This document shows, piece by piece, positions 25,058-34,300 of a stretch of DNA of 64,000 nucleotides (within the stretch, counting starts at the first letter, position 1; each line of letters begins with the position of its first letter). The notes under the pieces are model-generated. The model was not told where the DNA came from. It saw nothing but the letters and a program-made list of their open reading frames with translations, and did not search any database. This DNA comes from Evansella caseinilytica (lineage in GTDB: Bacteria > Bacillota > Bacilli > Bacillales > Salisediminibacteriaceae). Where the stretch lies: NCBI RefSeq assembly GCF_900107275.1, contig NZ_FNPI01000001.1, positions 1,106,056 through 1,170,055 on the forward strand, written 5' to 3'. Position numbers and translations under genes: made by a program.

Positions 25058-25138
25058 TCTTTCACCTCGCAACCGGAATATGTAATGTAATCATTGTTAT
25101 TATGACCGGATAAAGGGGAAATATGCATGAAAATAAGA

Positions 25139-26056
25139 TTATTTTGAATGTTTGTTATCAGTCAGGTCTGTCAAAGCCGCATCGATTGTCTTAAAACGAT
25201 AGGAAAAACCGCTTTGCAGGAGCTTTTGCGGCAGCACCTTTTGCCCAGCCAAAATCAAGGTGCTCATTTCTCCTAATACCGTTTTCAAAACAAAGTCCGG
25301 GACTGTTAGCCAATACGGCCGCTGGATGATGCGCGACAATGTTTTGCCGAATTCCGACATGATCACCGGCTCTGGAGCAGTCACATTTACTGGTCCGTCG
25401 AGTTCATCGGAGGTAATGCAATGAAGGATGGCATTGACCGCATCTTCTATATGAATCCATGATATCCATTGCCTGCCGCTCCCGAGATTGCCGCCGGCAA
25501 ATAGTTTAAATGGCAGCAGCATTTTTTTAAAAGCACCTTCGTTTTTATCCAGCACCATGCCGAAGCGGGTATAAACTACGCGAGTATGCTTCTCTGCATT
25601 CTTCGCCTCGTTTTCCCAGCCGGCAACAACCTTTGCCAAAAAATCATCGCTAGGAACAGCAGCTTCTTCTGTAAATGCCTCCTGCAAGGATGTTCCGTAA
25701 AAACCTATCGCCGAACCGTTGATAAGAACATCCGGCTTTTTCTCCAGCCTGCTGATCATCCGAACCGCTTCCTTTGTAGCATTTATTCTGCTTTGTAAAA
25801 TGGATTCCTTCCTTGTTTTTGTCCAGCGTCCGCTGTTCAAATTTTCTCCAGCAAGATTGACAAAGGCAGTGATACCGCTTAATTTCTGCTCCGAATCAGT
25901 TGCTTCGTTCAGCCACGCCACATATGACAGCCCCTTTCTTGTCGATTTGCTGCGGGGCTTCCTTGTTAAAATAACAACTTCAGCACCGTTATCAAGCAAT
26001 ACCTCTGTCAGTGCTCTTCCGATAAATCCTGTTCCCCCTGCAATAGCAACTCTCAC
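25139..26056 (-). CDS. yfhF: TIGR01777 family epimerase (SDR39U1-like), YfhF
   Basis: 305 residues. The N-terminal nucleotide site reads MRVAIAGGTGFIGRALTEVL; VNLAGENLNSGRWTKTRKESILQSRINAT and the C-terminal DUF1731 region (RPYWLTVPDFVLKTVLGEMSTLILAGQKVLPQKLLQSGFSYRF) complete the family match. It is an NAD(P)-binding extended short-chain dehydrogenase-like protein; its natural reaction is not known. It diverges from recX as in B. subtilis. Confidence 0.93.
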   Translation of the reverse strand: MRVAIAGGTGFIGRALTEVLLDNGAEVVILTRKPRSKSTRKGLSYVAWLNEATDSEQKLSGITAFVNLAGENLNSGRWTKTRKESILQSRINATKEAVRMISRLEKKPDVLINGSAIGFYGTSLQEAFTEEAAVPSDDFLAKVVAGWENEAKNAEKHTRVVYTRFGMVLDKNEGAFKKMLLPFKLFAGGNLGSGRQWISWIHIEDAVNAILHCITSDELDGPVNVTAPEPVIMSEFGKTLSRIIQRPYWLTVPDFVLKTVLGEMSTLILAGQKVLPQKLLQSGFSYRFKTIDAALTDLTDNKHSK

Positions 26057-26130
26057 GTTTTCCTGCTCCTTTCTTTTTTAGCTTCTGCGGTGACGCGTTC
26101 ATTTTTATTTTATCCGATGAGAGAGGATAT

Positions 26131-26240
26131 TTAAAAAGTTCGGGATCCAGCCTCGACGATTCTCAATGACCGCATTGCCTCTCTCTGCTGCTCGGGGCTG
26201 CTGCGCCTTGATCTTCTAGCGGCTGCAATGTGCTTCTGCT
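26131..26240. repeat. Degenerate dispersed repeat, AAAAAGTYCGGG family
   Basis: Contains AAAAAGTTCGGGATCCAGC and GCATTGCCTCTCTCTGCTGCTCG; 48634-48705 carries the matching AAAAAGTCCGGGAAACAGC and GCGTTGCCTCTCCGCTGCTCG in the same order and similar spacing. Part of it (GCTGCGCCTTGAT) recurs near 27197. No coding capacity is evident. Confidence 0.55.
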
Positions 26241-26316
26241 TGAACGCGCCTAAAGGAGAATATTTTTTCATTTGAGCCGGAGAATCTTGTGGTACGATAG
26301 AGTGGAGGTGACTAAC

Positions 26317-27126
26317 ATGCCGATGATTTCGAGAATTGCAGTTGCGAAAAAAAACAAAGGTCGTTTTCATATTTATATTGGCAGTGCACAGGGGGAAGAA
26401 TACGCATTTACCGTTTCCGAGGATCTGTTTATTAAGCGTGGGCTTCGGAAAGGTCTGGAATTGACCGAAGCGGAAATCTGCGAAATCCGGGAAGCGGATC
26501 AGCTTGATAAAGCGATGCAGAAGGTCCTGAATTATCTTTCCTATCGAATGCGATCCGAGAAGGAAGTATATATATATCTGGCTGAATTGGAAGTGAAGGG
26601 GAAGGACGCTGCTCAAATTGTGGCAAGGCTGAAGGAATTACAATTTCTCGATGATAAGCTGTTTGCCAAAGCATTTATCAGGACAAAAAAAAATACGCAA
26701 AAAAAAGGACCGCTTGTCATTGTCCAGGAGCTGCAGGAAAAAGGAATTTCAAAACCGTTGATTGAACAAGCACTGGCGGAGTATCCGGAAGAAGAGCAGT
26801 TGGAACACGCTGTTTCTGCAGCGGTGAAAAAGCAGACAAGCTATCGAAATGACGGCCGGAAGCTGCGAAAACAAAAAACAATCCAGTTTTTACTGCAGCG
26901 TGGATTCCCTTCTTCTGTTGTCCAGCAGGCAGTGGAGGCACTGGAGGAAGATAGCGACGACAGCGGGGAACTGGCTGCGCTCGCTACACAGGGAGAAAAG
27001 GCATTAAAAAAATTTGCGCGATATGATGGTTGGGAAAAGGAGCAGCGCATCAAACAATTTTTAGCGCAGCGTGGATTTTCATTTGACTTGGTCGAAAAGT
27101 GGCTGCGTGAAAATTACGATTCGTAA
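26317..27126 (+). CDS. recX: RecX, regulator of RecA
   Basis: 269 residues from ATG 26317 with GTGGAGGTG; fifteen upstream in-frame codons precede that site. The three-helix RecX repeats are visible: LSYRMRSEKEVYIYL...IVARLKELQFLDDKLFAKAFIRTKKN and QKKGPLVIVQELQEKGISKPLIEQAL, then further copies ending in IKQFLAQRGFSFDLVEKWLRE. RecX modulates RecA filament growth. It is longer than proteobacterial RecX, as usual for Bacilli. It diverges from yfhF. Confidence 0.93.
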   Translation: MPMISRIAVAKKNKGRFHIYIGSAQGEEYAFTVSEDLFIKRGLRKGLELTEAEICEIREADQLDKAMQKVLNYLSYRMRSEKEVYIYLAELEVKGKDAAQIVARLKELQFLDDKLFAKAFIRTKKNTQKKGPLVIVQELQEKGISKPLIEQALAEYPEEEQLEHAVSAAVKKQTSYRNDGRKLRKQKTIQFLLQRGFPSSVVQQAVEALEEDSDDSGELAALATQGEKALKKFARYDGWEKEQRIKQFLAQRGFSFDLVEKWLRENYDS

Positions 27127-27374
27127 ACAATCGCCAGGGTGAGCTTGGATGTCCGCCGTGCAATGCGGCGGACTGAGGACAGATGCTGGTTTTTCCTGCT
27201 GCGCCTTGATTAACGAATGAATGTCCCCCCTTTCCGACATACTTAGAGAAGGAGGAAGCGCTGAGTCAAACTTCACAAGGAACAGTCAATTTGACTCATC
27301 GAGCCATGGCGGGAGAAAAGCTAAACAAGATTTGTCCCGAATCTGTGAGAATCGGGACAGGATGTGCGAAGAGG
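27127..27374. other. Leader region upstream of the lactate permease with several inverted repeats
   Basis: Contains GTCCGCCG/CGGCGGAC, GAGTCAAA/TTTGACTC (27263-27270, 27290-27297) and TGTCCCGA/TCGGGACA (27333-27340, 27352-27359). A frame with an ATG at 27306 has no ribosome binding site and is not called. The repeats may be operators or an RNA fold; I cannot assign them. Confidence 0.4.
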
Positions 27375-27388
27375 TGTAAGCGCTTTAA
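27375..27388. promoter_or_regulatory. Catabolite-responsive element (cre) before the lactate permease
   Basis: TGTAAGCGCTTTAA matches the CcpA consensus TGWAANCGNTNWCA at 13 of 14 positions. A TATAAT (27396-27401) follows 8 bases later, so CcpA bound here would cover the promoter and repress lactate uptake when glucose is present. Confidence 0.65.
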
Positions 27389-27502
27389 AAAACGCTATAA
27401 TTTTTTCATAATAATAACGGTACCGTTCTGGTTAAGATGTTAATATAAAACTATAATAATAGTGTAAATATTATTAATTTCGATGACGAAAGGAACGAAC
27501 TA

Positions 27503-29182
27503 ATGACATCACTTGTTGCACTTACGCCAATTATTGCAGTTATGCTTTTTTTAGTGGTCATCAGACTATCGGCTGTAAAAGCGATGACTATCAGTTTATT
27601 GGCAACCGCAATGCTGGCCGTTCTTTACTGGAAAGTCCCGCTACAAATCATCGCCGCTTCGGCGATTGAGGGCATCATCATCGGCATTTCCATTTTGTAT
27701 ATTGTGTTTGGCGCGATTTTACTGCTCAATACATTGAAGCTTTCTGGAGCAATCGATATCATTCGCACCAGTTTTATGGGAATCTCCAAGGATCGGCGGG
27801 TGCAAATTATCATTATTGCCTGGCTGTTCGGAGCATTTATTGAAGGAGCCGCTGGCTTCGGTACACCGGCAGCTATTGTCGCGCCGCTGCTTGCTGCACT
27901 CGGCTTTCCGCCGTTGGCTGCCGTTGTTTTGGCGCTTGTTGCCGACAGCAGCCCGGTTTCCTTCGGGGCGGTAGGGACGCCTGTTATTGTCGGAATCAAT
28001 CAAGGATTGCAGGAAGGGGCACATGTAGCCGGTGTTGTGGAACCGTATGTAGCGGCAAGCGGCGGTATGCTTGCTTTTTTAAAAGAAGTTGCCGCTCAAG
28101 TGATGCAAATCGATATTTTTGTTGGAACGCTCATGCCGCTGATTATCGTCATGATGTTAACCCGTTTTTTCGGTGAAAACCGTTCGTGGAAGGAAGGGCT
28201 CGCTGTTTGGAAGTTTGCCCTCTTTGCCGGGCTCAGCTTCACGATTCCGGCATTTCTTGTTGCTGCTTTTTTAGGTCCTGAGTTTCCGGCAATTTTCGGC
28301 GGACTCATCGGACTTGCCATCGTAGTGCCAGCAGCTAAAAAAGGCTTTTTATTGCCGCGGGAAGAATGGGATTTTGCTAAAAAAGAAAACTGGCTGCAAG
28401 AATGGATCGGTGAAAAAATCAGTACCGACGCCAACGCTGCCGGAACGATCCGGAGCAATAATCTCACCTTGCTGCAGGCGTGGATTCCGTACCTGGCAGT
28501 CGGCTTCATCCTTGTTTTGACACGGCTTGAAGTATTTCCGTTCAAACAATGGCTGCGAAGCATCCAAGTTGGCTGGTCTGAAATACTAGGGACAGATATT
28601 ACTGCGAAAATAGAACCGTTCTATCTTCCGGGGTTTGTTTTTATCCTCGTCGTTCTGCTTACAATCATTGTTCATAACATGACAAAAGCCCAAGCCGTTG
28701 CGGCATTTACGCAGTCGGGAAAGGCGATTGTGGGCACTGCGATCACGTTATTTACCGCTGTTCCCATGGTCAGAATTTTTATTAACTCCGGCAATAATAA
28801 CAGTGGCCTGGCAAGCATGCCGATTGAACTGGCAGATACGGTATCGGCTATGATGGGCGGCGCGTGGCCGATTATGGCTCCGCTGATCGGCGCTTTGGGC
28901 TCCTTTATATCCGGAAGCGCTACATTCAGCAATATGATGTTTTCCCTTTTTCAGTCAAGCATTGCAGATCAGATCCAGGCAGATCCGCGTCTTATTTTAT
29001 CCTTGCAAGTGCTCGGAGCAAATGCGGGGAACATGATATGTGTGCTGAATGTCGTGGCGGCCGCTTCTGTTGTCGGGCTGGTGGGTAAAGAAGGATCGAT
29101 CATCCGTATGACATTGGTGCCGATGCTGTACTACGCGTTTATGTCCGGCTTTCTTGGTCTCTTATTCATGTGGTTTTCGTAA
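27503..29182 (+). CDS. lctP: L-lactate permease
   Basis: 559 residues, ATG after GAAAGGAACG. About 13 membrane helices and family blocks such as [52 protein letters not shown] and the C-terminal [22 protein letters not shown] with [28 protein letters not shown] identify the LctP/LutP/GlcA family, which imports lactate (sometimes glycolate) with protons. It is monocistronic with its own terminator. No lut or lactate dehydrogenase genes adjoin. A cre site suggests CcpA repression. Confidence 0.95.
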   Translation: MTSLVALTPIIAVMLFLVVIRLSAVKAMTISLLATAMLAVLYWKVPLQIIAASAIEGIIIGISILYIVFGAILLLNTLKLSGAIDIIRTSFMGISKDRRVQIIIIAWLFGAFIEGAAGFGTPAAIVAPLLAALGFPPLAAVVLALVADSSPVSFGAVGTPVIVGINQGLQEGAHVAGVVEPYVAASGGMLAFLKEVAAQVMQIDIFVGTLMPLIIVMMLTRFFGENRSWKEGLAVWKFALFAGLSFTIPAFLVAAFLGPEFPAIFGGLIGLAIVVPAAKKGFLLPREEWDFAKKENWLQEWIGEKISTDANAAGTIRSNNLTLLQAWIPYLAVGFILVLTRLEVFPFKQWLRSIQVGWSEILGTDITAKIEPFYLPGFVFILVVLLTIIVHNMTKAQAVAAFTQSGKAIVGTAITLFTAVPMVRIFINSGNNNSGLASMPIELADTVSAMMGGAWPIMAPLIGALGSFISGSATFSNMMFSLFQSSIADQIQADPRLILSLQVLGANAGNMICVLNVVAAASVVGLVGKEGSIIRMTLVPMLYYAFMSGFLGLLFMWFS

Positions 29183-29194
29183 TATCGGTATGAT

Positions 29195-29235
29195 GCCGGC
29201 TTTCTGCAAATAATACTGGCGGAGAGCCGGCTTTT
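29195..29235 (+). terminator. Terminator after the lactate permease
   Basis: GCCGGCT (29195-29201) pairs with AGCCGGC (29225-29231) across a 23-base loop, followed by four T. Confidence 0.6.
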
Positions 29236-29405
29236 CTTATGGAGGAACAGTAAACCGGATCAGACGTATTTCTTTTCTATATAAATACATTTGATTATAA
29301 TAAAACTATGCTCCAGGAGAGGAACAGGCACGATTAATCCCATCGTTCCGGAACTGTTTTGTACAAGTGACATCATACTAGCGTATCGGCTGAGGGAGGG
29401 ATTTG

Positions 29406-29759
29406 ATGGACAAGCGTTATAGCCAAATGACACATGAACAATTGGGAGACGAGATTGCCCGTTTGAAAGTCAAAGCACAAAAGGCTGAACAAATGGGCAT
29501 GGTGAATGAATTCGCCGTTCATGAACGGAAAATAACAATGGCTCAGGCATACATGATGGATCCGGCATCGTTCCGGCCGGGAGAGGTATATTCTATTCGC
29601 GATTCAGAAAAAGATCTCTTTGCGATCACCTATTTGAACGGTGTTTTTGCGTGGGGACACCGCAGCGGAAACAGTACGGAGGAAGCGCTGCCTATTTCCT
29701 TGCTTGGAAAACGGCTCAAGCAGTCGGATAGGACCGTGGAGAATCCGGCAGAAGAATAA
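29406..29759 (+). CDS. yfhH: YfhH family protein (DUF1811)
   Basis: 117 residues from ATG 29406 with GGGAGG upstream; a TTG one codon earlier is less likely. Residues 1-55 are helical (RYSQMTHEQLGDEIARLKVKAQKAEQMGMVNEFAVHERKITMAQAYMMDP), residues 56-100 form an SH3-like beta unit (FRPGEVYSIRDSEKDLFAITYLNGVFAWGHR). This is the YfhH/DUF1811 arrangement; function is unknown. Position between recX and sspK/yfhJ agrees with B. subtilis, apart from the inserted lactate permease. Confidence 0.88.
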   Translation: MDKRYSQMTHEQLGDEIARLKVKAQKAEQMGMVNEFAVHERKITMAQAYMMDPASFRPGEVYSIRDSEKDLFAITYLNGVFAWGHRSGNSTEEALPISLLGKRLKQSDRTVENPAEE

Positions 29760-29872
29760 GCATCTCTTTCTTCCGACGGACTCCATTTCCGGAAAAATTA
29801 AAGTAAAAAAGAACATTGCCTTTCGAAAAAACGTTGTTTAACCATTCTGGATCAAAGGCTGGAAAGGAATTG

Positions 29873-30031
29873 TCAGCGATTGTTCTTTCTGTCCTGGCTG
29901 GAAGCCTGCATACGTTCTGTCGGATGATCGTTGGTACTGCCGTCAGCTCGTTTCGAAGCGTACGCCGCTTTGGCTCGCGGTTCGCCGTCAAACGATATCC
30001 GGTTTGGAAAACCTTTCGCTTTATTGCGCAA
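29873..30031 (-). CDS. sspK: Small acid-soluble spore protein K
   Basis: 52 residues, starting with TTG at 30031 behind a strong AAAGGAGG. The protein reads (M)[20 protein letters not shown], then [23 protein letters not shown]. The RNKxKGFP, GEPRAKxxYASKRAxGxTNxHPxERM pattern is that of SspK. SspK is made in the forespore and is a minor spore-core protein. It is short and uses a non-ATG start, which is why it is easily missed. It lies opposite to yfhH and yfhJ. Confidence 0.9.
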   Translation of the reverse strand: MRNKAKGFPNRISFDGEPRAKAAYASKRADGSTNDHPTERMQASSQDRKNNR

Positions 30032-30120
30032 CTTTGAAAACCTCCTTTTGATTGGACATTCATATTGTACGTTTTCGCGGGTTAAATCATGAAATGTAAT
30101 TCCTGACAGGAGGAAGAAAA

Positions 30121-30387
30121 ATGAATGATTACTTTGAAAGATTGACAAACAGACTGTTGGAACAAAATGATCAAATGTCTTATTCCGAGGCACGAACATG
30201 GGTGGAATTGTTATGGGAGGATTTTGAAACGACTTATGCGAAGGCCGGCAGAGAATATAAAGGAAAAGAGATGACGGAGCGGATACTTATGCAATGGATT
30301 GATCAATACGGCTCCAAACTGCACGAAGTTTTACTTGAAAAACCAAAGTATCGGGAACTGTTTGAGAAAAAAAAGTTCTATCACTGA
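30121..30387 (+). CDS. yfhJ: WVELL protein, YfhJ
   Basis: 88 residues, ATG after AGGAGGAAG. The motif that names the family is present: [33 protein letters not shown], followed by [17 protein letters not shown]. These are small cytoplasmic Bacillaceae proteins of unknown function. Divergent from sspK, as the B. subtilis map also suggests. A short terminator stem follows. Confidence 0.9.
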   Translation: MNDYFERLTNRLLEQNDQMSYSEARTWVELLWEDFETTYAKAGREYKGKEMTERILMQWIDQYGSKLHEVLLEKPKYRELFEKKKFYH

Positions 30388-30471
30388 ATATTGAAAGTAT
30401 ATACAGCTTTCCGTTTTCATGACAGCCAGCAGGGAAGGAAAGGGATTCCGAGTGCATCGCATCAAAGAAAA

Positions 30472-30489
30472 AGCGGCTTGAAGGCCGCT
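30472..30489 (+). terminator. Probable terminator after yfhJ
   Basis: Six-bp stem AGCGGC/GCCGCT with loop TTGAAG, then GTTTATTT. A weaker, degenerate GGGGATGACTGAAAA...CCCCTTTTAGTTGTGCC inverted repeat follows at about 30503-30545 and may help ending transcription from yfhP on the other strand. Confidence 0.55.
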
Positions 30490-30596
30490 GTTTATTTGGG
30501 AGGGGGATGACTGAAAAAAGGGTGGTTTTCCCCTTTTAGTTGTGCCACGACGAGGGAAGCCTCTTCTTTTATTCTCCCCTTTAACAGCGAACAACT

Positions 30597-31583
30597 TTAT
30601 CTACTTTCAAAGGCAGATGCCAATTTTCTTTGAAGCGTTTCATTATTGTAAATCCAGCCGGTATAAGAAGAAACGATATTCAGCGAAGGATCCAAGCGGA
30701 CAAGGGCGATAAACGGGTAGTGACCTTTGCTTCGATAACGCAAATCGACAAATTTTACACTGTACCCGTGTGTTTCTTCTGTAACTTCCCAGCGGTAGGC
30801 AGGCGAAAAAGATAAGAACGCCCGTAAATTCTCGTCAATTCTTGCGGCGTTAATGATCACATTATCAGGAATCGGTTCAAACGGATACGTTTCGTAGTAA
30901 TGAATGCGTCCGTTTTTTACTTGTGCCACATACATCATTATCTTCGTTCGGACTACAACATGCCACATTCCCCAGCGGAAAGTCGGTGAAATAAAAATAT
31001 GCGTTGCGTCGGCGTGCTTTTTTTTCAGACTACGGAACACCTTCCTTTGCGCCTTTATTCGCCACAGATAATATCCGGTTAATACGGCGTACAGCCACAG
31101 AAACGTCCAACCGGGGTCCAGGCCGAAACGCCAAAGGATGATAGCGATGATGTGGGTGACGAAAATAAAGGGGTCAAAAATATTGATGATCCCAAGGGCA
31201 ATCCATTTATTATGGAGCGGGTACAAAGCTTTTGTCCCGTAAGCATTGAAGATGTCGACAAAAACATGCAGGCAGACAGCCAATAAAGTCCACAGCCACA
31301 AATGGACAAGATTGACACCTGGCATGAGAAAGTTGATGAAAACAGTGATTAACGTCGGCCAGATAAACCAGAACGGAATGGAATGCGTCATTCCCCGGTG
31401 GTGGCGAATGTAGACGGCATTGTTTTTCAATTTCAGGATCGTGTCAAAGTCGGGAGCCTGGGAACCGATGATCACTCCGACCATTACTGCTTGCGTCATC
31501 ACGGGACTGCTTGAAACAACAGGGTCCAACGTAGCTAAACCGCCGATTGCTATTCCCATTACAACATGGGTTCCTGTATCCAT
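30597..31583 (-). CDS. yfhP: Membrane-bound metal-dependent hydrolase family protein, YfhP
   Basis: 328 residues from ATG at 31583 after AAGGAGG; the frame extends 19 codons upstream without a site. It begins MDTGTHVVMGIAIGGLA, with the YdjM/YfhP-type DUF457 features: GSQAPDFDTILKLKNN, YIRHHRGMTHSIPFW and HVFVDIFNAYGTKALYP, which bring together the conserved His and Asp. Four to five helices span about residues 5-190; the C-terminal 130 residues are soluble. DUF457 proteins are thought to be membrane metal hydrolases. In B. subtilis YfhP is linked to regulation of surfactin-related and biofilm genes in some reports; I would not lean on that. Confidence 0.88.
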   Translation of the reverse strand: MDTGTHVVMGIAIGGLATLDPVVSSSPVMTQAVMVGVIIGSQAPDFDTILKLKNNAVYIRHHRGMTHSIPFWFIWPTLITVFINFLMPGVNLVHLWLWTLLAVCLHVFVDIFNAYGTKALYPLHNKWIALGIINIFDPFIFVTHIIAIILWRFGLDPGWTFLWLYAVLTGYYLWRIKAQRKVFRSLKKKHADATHIFISPTFRWGMWHVVVRTKIMMYVAQVKNGRIHYYETYPFEPIPDNVIINAARIDENLRAFLSFSPAYRWEVTEETHGYSVKFVDLRYRSKGHYPFIALVRLDPSLNIVSSYTGWIYNNETLQRKLASAFESR

Positions 31584-31735
31584 TTGCCATCCTCCTTGAT
31601 GAACATTTGACCGGATATTGTTACAATACGTTACATGCACAGAAAAATCTTGTGTGACTACACCAAATAAATAAAAAGTGTCCTCTTTATTAATAATACC
31701 CTAATTATTCCGTTTCAAAAGGAGAAGATGGTTAA

Positions 31736-32044
31736 ATGAGTCAGCCTGTTCAAGTATTTATGGAATATAAAATCAAAGAAGATAAAGTTGGTCATTACGA
31801 GGAAGCAATGCCGGCGATATTGCGAAAGCTTGAGGAATACGAAGCATCGCAAATTCACTGGTATGGGGCGGCGGATCAGCAAAGATTATATGTGGAAATG
31901 TACACTGTTCCAACAATGGCGCATTATCACGAGATCAAAAATCTGCGACGGGAAGCAACAAACCCGTTTTTCGGGAAGCTCGCTCATTACATCGACGGCG
32001 GACTGGAAAAATTGCATTGCTGGGCTTTTATTCAGCGGTTGTGA
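31736..32044 (+). CDS. Conserved small protein upstream of mutY, possible dimeric alpha-beta barrel
   Basis: 102 residues, ATG after AAAGGAG. The layout (VQVFMEYKIKEDKVGHYEEAMPAILRKLEEYEASQIHWYGAADQQRLYVEMYTVPTMAHYHEIKNLR) alternates beta strands and helices as in ABM/NIPSNAP-like ferredoxin-fold proteins. I recall similar proteins beside mutY in other Bacillaceae. No catalytic residue stands out. Function unknown. Confidence 0.75.
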   Translation: MSQPVQVFMEYKIKEDKVGHYEEAMPAILRKLEEYEASQIHWYGAADQQRLYVEMYTVPTMAHYHEIKNLRREATNPFFGKLAHYIDGGLEKLHCWAFIQRL

Positions 32045-32123
32045 AAGAGAACAGAGAATGGACGCGGATCGGTGACAGTCCAGACGGAGGCAGAAGATAA
32101 CAGCAACGAGAGGAGAAAACGGC

Positions 32124-33218
32124 GTGGAAAAACTACAGCGATGGGATATCCAGGGCTTTCAAGAGGAACTGCTGCAATGGTATTGCGAAAACAAGCGTGA
32201 CTTACCATGGAGACGGGAAAAAGATCCGTATAAAATCTGGGTTTCGGAAATTATGCTTCAGCAAACAAAGGTAGATACGGTCATCCCTTATTATGAACGG
32301 TTTATGAATGCATTTCCGACGATCGAAGCGTTGGCAAATGCCGATGAAGAAACGGTGTTAAAGACTTGGGAAGGCCTCGGCTATTATTCCCGTGCAAGGA
32401 ATCTTCATCAGGCTGTAAAGGAAGTAAAAGAAAATTACGGCGGAGCAGTACCGGATAACAAGGAGGACATCCATAACCTGCGCGGTGTAGGTCCCTATAC
32501 GGCAGGGGCGATTTTAAGCATTGCTTTCAATATTCCCGCGCCAGCCGTTGACGGCAACGTGATGCGTGTGCTTTCCAGACTGTTTCTTGTTTATGATGAC
32601 ATCATGAAAGGAGCGACGAGAAAGATTTTTGAAGGGATAGTTGAGGAAATCATATCAGAGGATGCTCCGTCCGATTTTAATCAAGCGATAATGGAGCTTG
32701 GAGCGCTGATCTGTACTCCGAGGTCGCCTGCCTGCCTATTATGCCCGGTTCAACGCCATTGTTTGGCAAGAGAAGAGGGAGTGCAAGAGCAGTTGCCGGT
32801 GAAAAAAAAGAAAACAGCTCCTCAATTGAAGCGAATGAAGGCTGTTGTTCTTGTTAATCATGTTGGACAAGTTCTCATTGAACAGCGGCAGGAAACAGGA
32901 CTTCTTGCGAAAATGTGGCAATTTCCAAACGTGGAGGCTGGTACGGAAGACCATTCCGATTTAACAGTGGAATTACGAAACGGTGGGCTGCTTGTCAACA
33001 TAGAGGCTGATATTGCGCAGCACGTCCGTCATGTTTTTACTCACCTCATCTGGGAAATCGATGTGTACCGGGGGACTATTACAATGGTGGAGAATGAGGC
33101 ATTGTTCCAGCAATCCAGGCTGAAACTTGTCGAGCCTGAGAATGTGGACTGGTATCCTTTTCCAGTGTCGCACCAAAAAATTATCGATAAGCTATTGAAA
33201 GGAGCTGCACTGACATGA
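32124..33218 (+). CDS. mutY: A/G-specific adenine DNA glycosylase MutY
   Basis: 364 residues from GTG 32124 with GAGAGGAG. Catalytic Glu42 lies in WVSEIMLQQTKVDTV, the helix-hairpin-helix is LRGVGPYTAGAILSIAF, and the catalytic Asp is Asp143 (PAVDGNVMRVLSR). Cys197, 204, 207 and 213 (C-X6-C-X2-C-X5-C) hold the [4Fe-4S] cluster. The C-terminal Nudix-like domain (about 235-360) reads 8-oxoG. The enzyme removes A mispaired with 8-oxoguanine. Equivalent to B. subtilis yfhQ and in the same place. The stop overlaps the start of the next gene by four bases. Confidence 0.96.
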   Translation: MEKLQRWDIQGFQEELLQWYCENKRDLPWRREKDPYKIWVSEIMLQQTKVDTVIPYYERFMNAFPTIEALANADEETVLKTWEGLGYYSRARNLHQAVKEVKENYGGAVPDNKEDIHNLRGVGPYTAGAILSIAFNIPAPAVDGNVMRVLSRLFLVYDDIMKGATRKIFEGIVEEIISEDAPSDFNQAIMELGALICTPRSPACLLCPVQRHCLAREEGVQEQLPVKKKKTAPQLKRMKAVVLVNHVGQVLIEQRQETGLLAKMWQFPNVEAGTEDHSDLTVELRNGGLLVNIEADIAQHVRHVFTHLIWEIDVYRGTITMVENEALFQQSRLKLVEPENVDWYPFPVSHQKIIDKLLKGAALT

Positions 33219-33973
33219 ATTTAGATTTGGCAGGAAAGCGCGTGCTTGTCACCGGTGGATCTAAAGGGATCGGCAAAGGGATAGCGAAGGCCTTTATCGG
33301 TGAAGGTGCCATTGTCGGCATTGCCGCGCGCGGAAAGCAGGCATTGGAGCAAGCGAAGGAAGAGCTCCCTGAACTGGAAACCTTTCAGGCGGATTTACGG
33401 ATGAAAGCGGAACGTGAAAACGTATTTCAGCAATTTGTTAAGCAGTTCGGCGGCGTGGATGTCTTGATCAATAATGTTGGCGGAAGCAATGGCGGCACGA
33501 CGATGGCAACATCCCTGGAGCAATTTGAGGAAGCCCTTCACCTCAATTATTTATCTGCCGTTCATTTCAGCCAACTGGCGGTTGCGGAGATGAAAAAAAA
33601 CAGCGCGGGCGCAATTGTCAACATTTCTTCTATTTTTGGTAGGGAGGCTGGCGGAAAGCCGACATACAACAGCGCGAAAGCCGCGATGATTAGCTTCACC
33701 AAGTCCCTTGCAGACGAAGTGATTGCCGATGGAATTCGCGTGAACGGCGTTGCCCCCGGCTCCATTCTCCATCCGTCGGGCAATTGGCAGCGGCGACTTG
33801 AAGAAAATCCAGAGAAGATCGGGGAGTTTGTCCGGCGGGAAATTCCCGCCGGACGCTTTGGAACAGTGGAAGAGGTGGCCGATGTGGTCGTTTTTCTCGC
33901 CTCCAAACGGGCAAACTGGATTGTCGGGGCGACGATCAATGTTGACGGCGGTCAGTCACGTTCCAATTTTTAA
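33215..33973 (+). CDS. Short-chain dehydrogenase/reductase
   Basis: 252 residues, overlapping mutY by ATGA, with AAAGGAG upstream; it is translationally coupled to mutY. Classical SDR: VLVTGGSKGIGKGIAKAF binds NAD(P), NNVGGSNGG, catalytic Ser in NISSIF, and Y-x-x-x-K in PTYNSAKAAMISFTKSLADEV; the C-terminal TINVDGGQSRSNF is typical of 3-oxoacyl-ACP reductase-like or sugar dehydrogenase-like members. The active-site Tyr is Tyr149 or nearby. The substrate is unknown. It is not in this place in B. subtilis. Confidence 0.88.
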   Translation: MNLDLAGKRVLVTGGSKGIGKGIAKAFIGEGAIVGIAARGKQALEQAKEELPELETFQADLRMKAERENVFQQFVKQFGGVDVLINNVGGSNGGTTMATSLEQFEEALHLNYLSAVHFSQLAVAEMKKNSAGAIVNISSIFGREAGGKPTYNSAKAAMISFTKSLADEVIADGIRVNGVAPGSILHPSGNWQRRLEENPEKIGEFVRREIPAGRFGTVEEVADVVVFLASKRANWIVGATINVDGGQSRSNF

Positions 33974-34065
33974 TATGGTTTTAGCCCAGCACACATTACG
34001 TGAAAGGGGCCAAAAGTAACATCGTTTAGGAAAATAGCCTTGAAAAGAGCTAGAGTTTATTATCG

Positions 34066-34098
34066 AAGCCGGCGTTCGCCCCGGCTTTTATTTTTTTT
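34066..34098 (+). terminator. Terminator after the mutY-SDR operon
   Basis: AAGCCGG (34066-34072) pairs with CCGGCTT (34081-34087), followed by a T-rich run to 34098. Confidence 0.8.
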
Positions 34099-34216
34099 AA
34101 CTTGATATCTCAAAGGAAACAGCCTTTACCTCGCTCTTTTTTTGGAGCTATTTGATTGTTTATGGTCGTTTTCTTCAAAACTATGAATGTTAATGAAAGA
34201 ATTTGATTGAAAATGA

Positions 34217-34245
34217 TTGATTTTTGTAAACGGTTAAATTATAAT
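34217..34245 (+). promoter_or_regulatory. Promoter of the fruRKA operon with overlapping cre site
   Basis: TTGATT (34217-34222), 17 bases, TATAAT (34240-34245): a SigA promoter. Inside it, TGTAAACGGTTAAA (34225-34238) matches the CcpA consensus at 13 of 14 positions, so catabolite repression is likely. Two TGATTGA copies just upstream (about 34204-34220) could be the FruR operator; that part is inference. Confidence 0.75.
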
Positions 34246-34300
34246 GGTGATATAGAAATAGTACAAATGATTTATTAATGAACAGTAAGGGGTTTTTACT

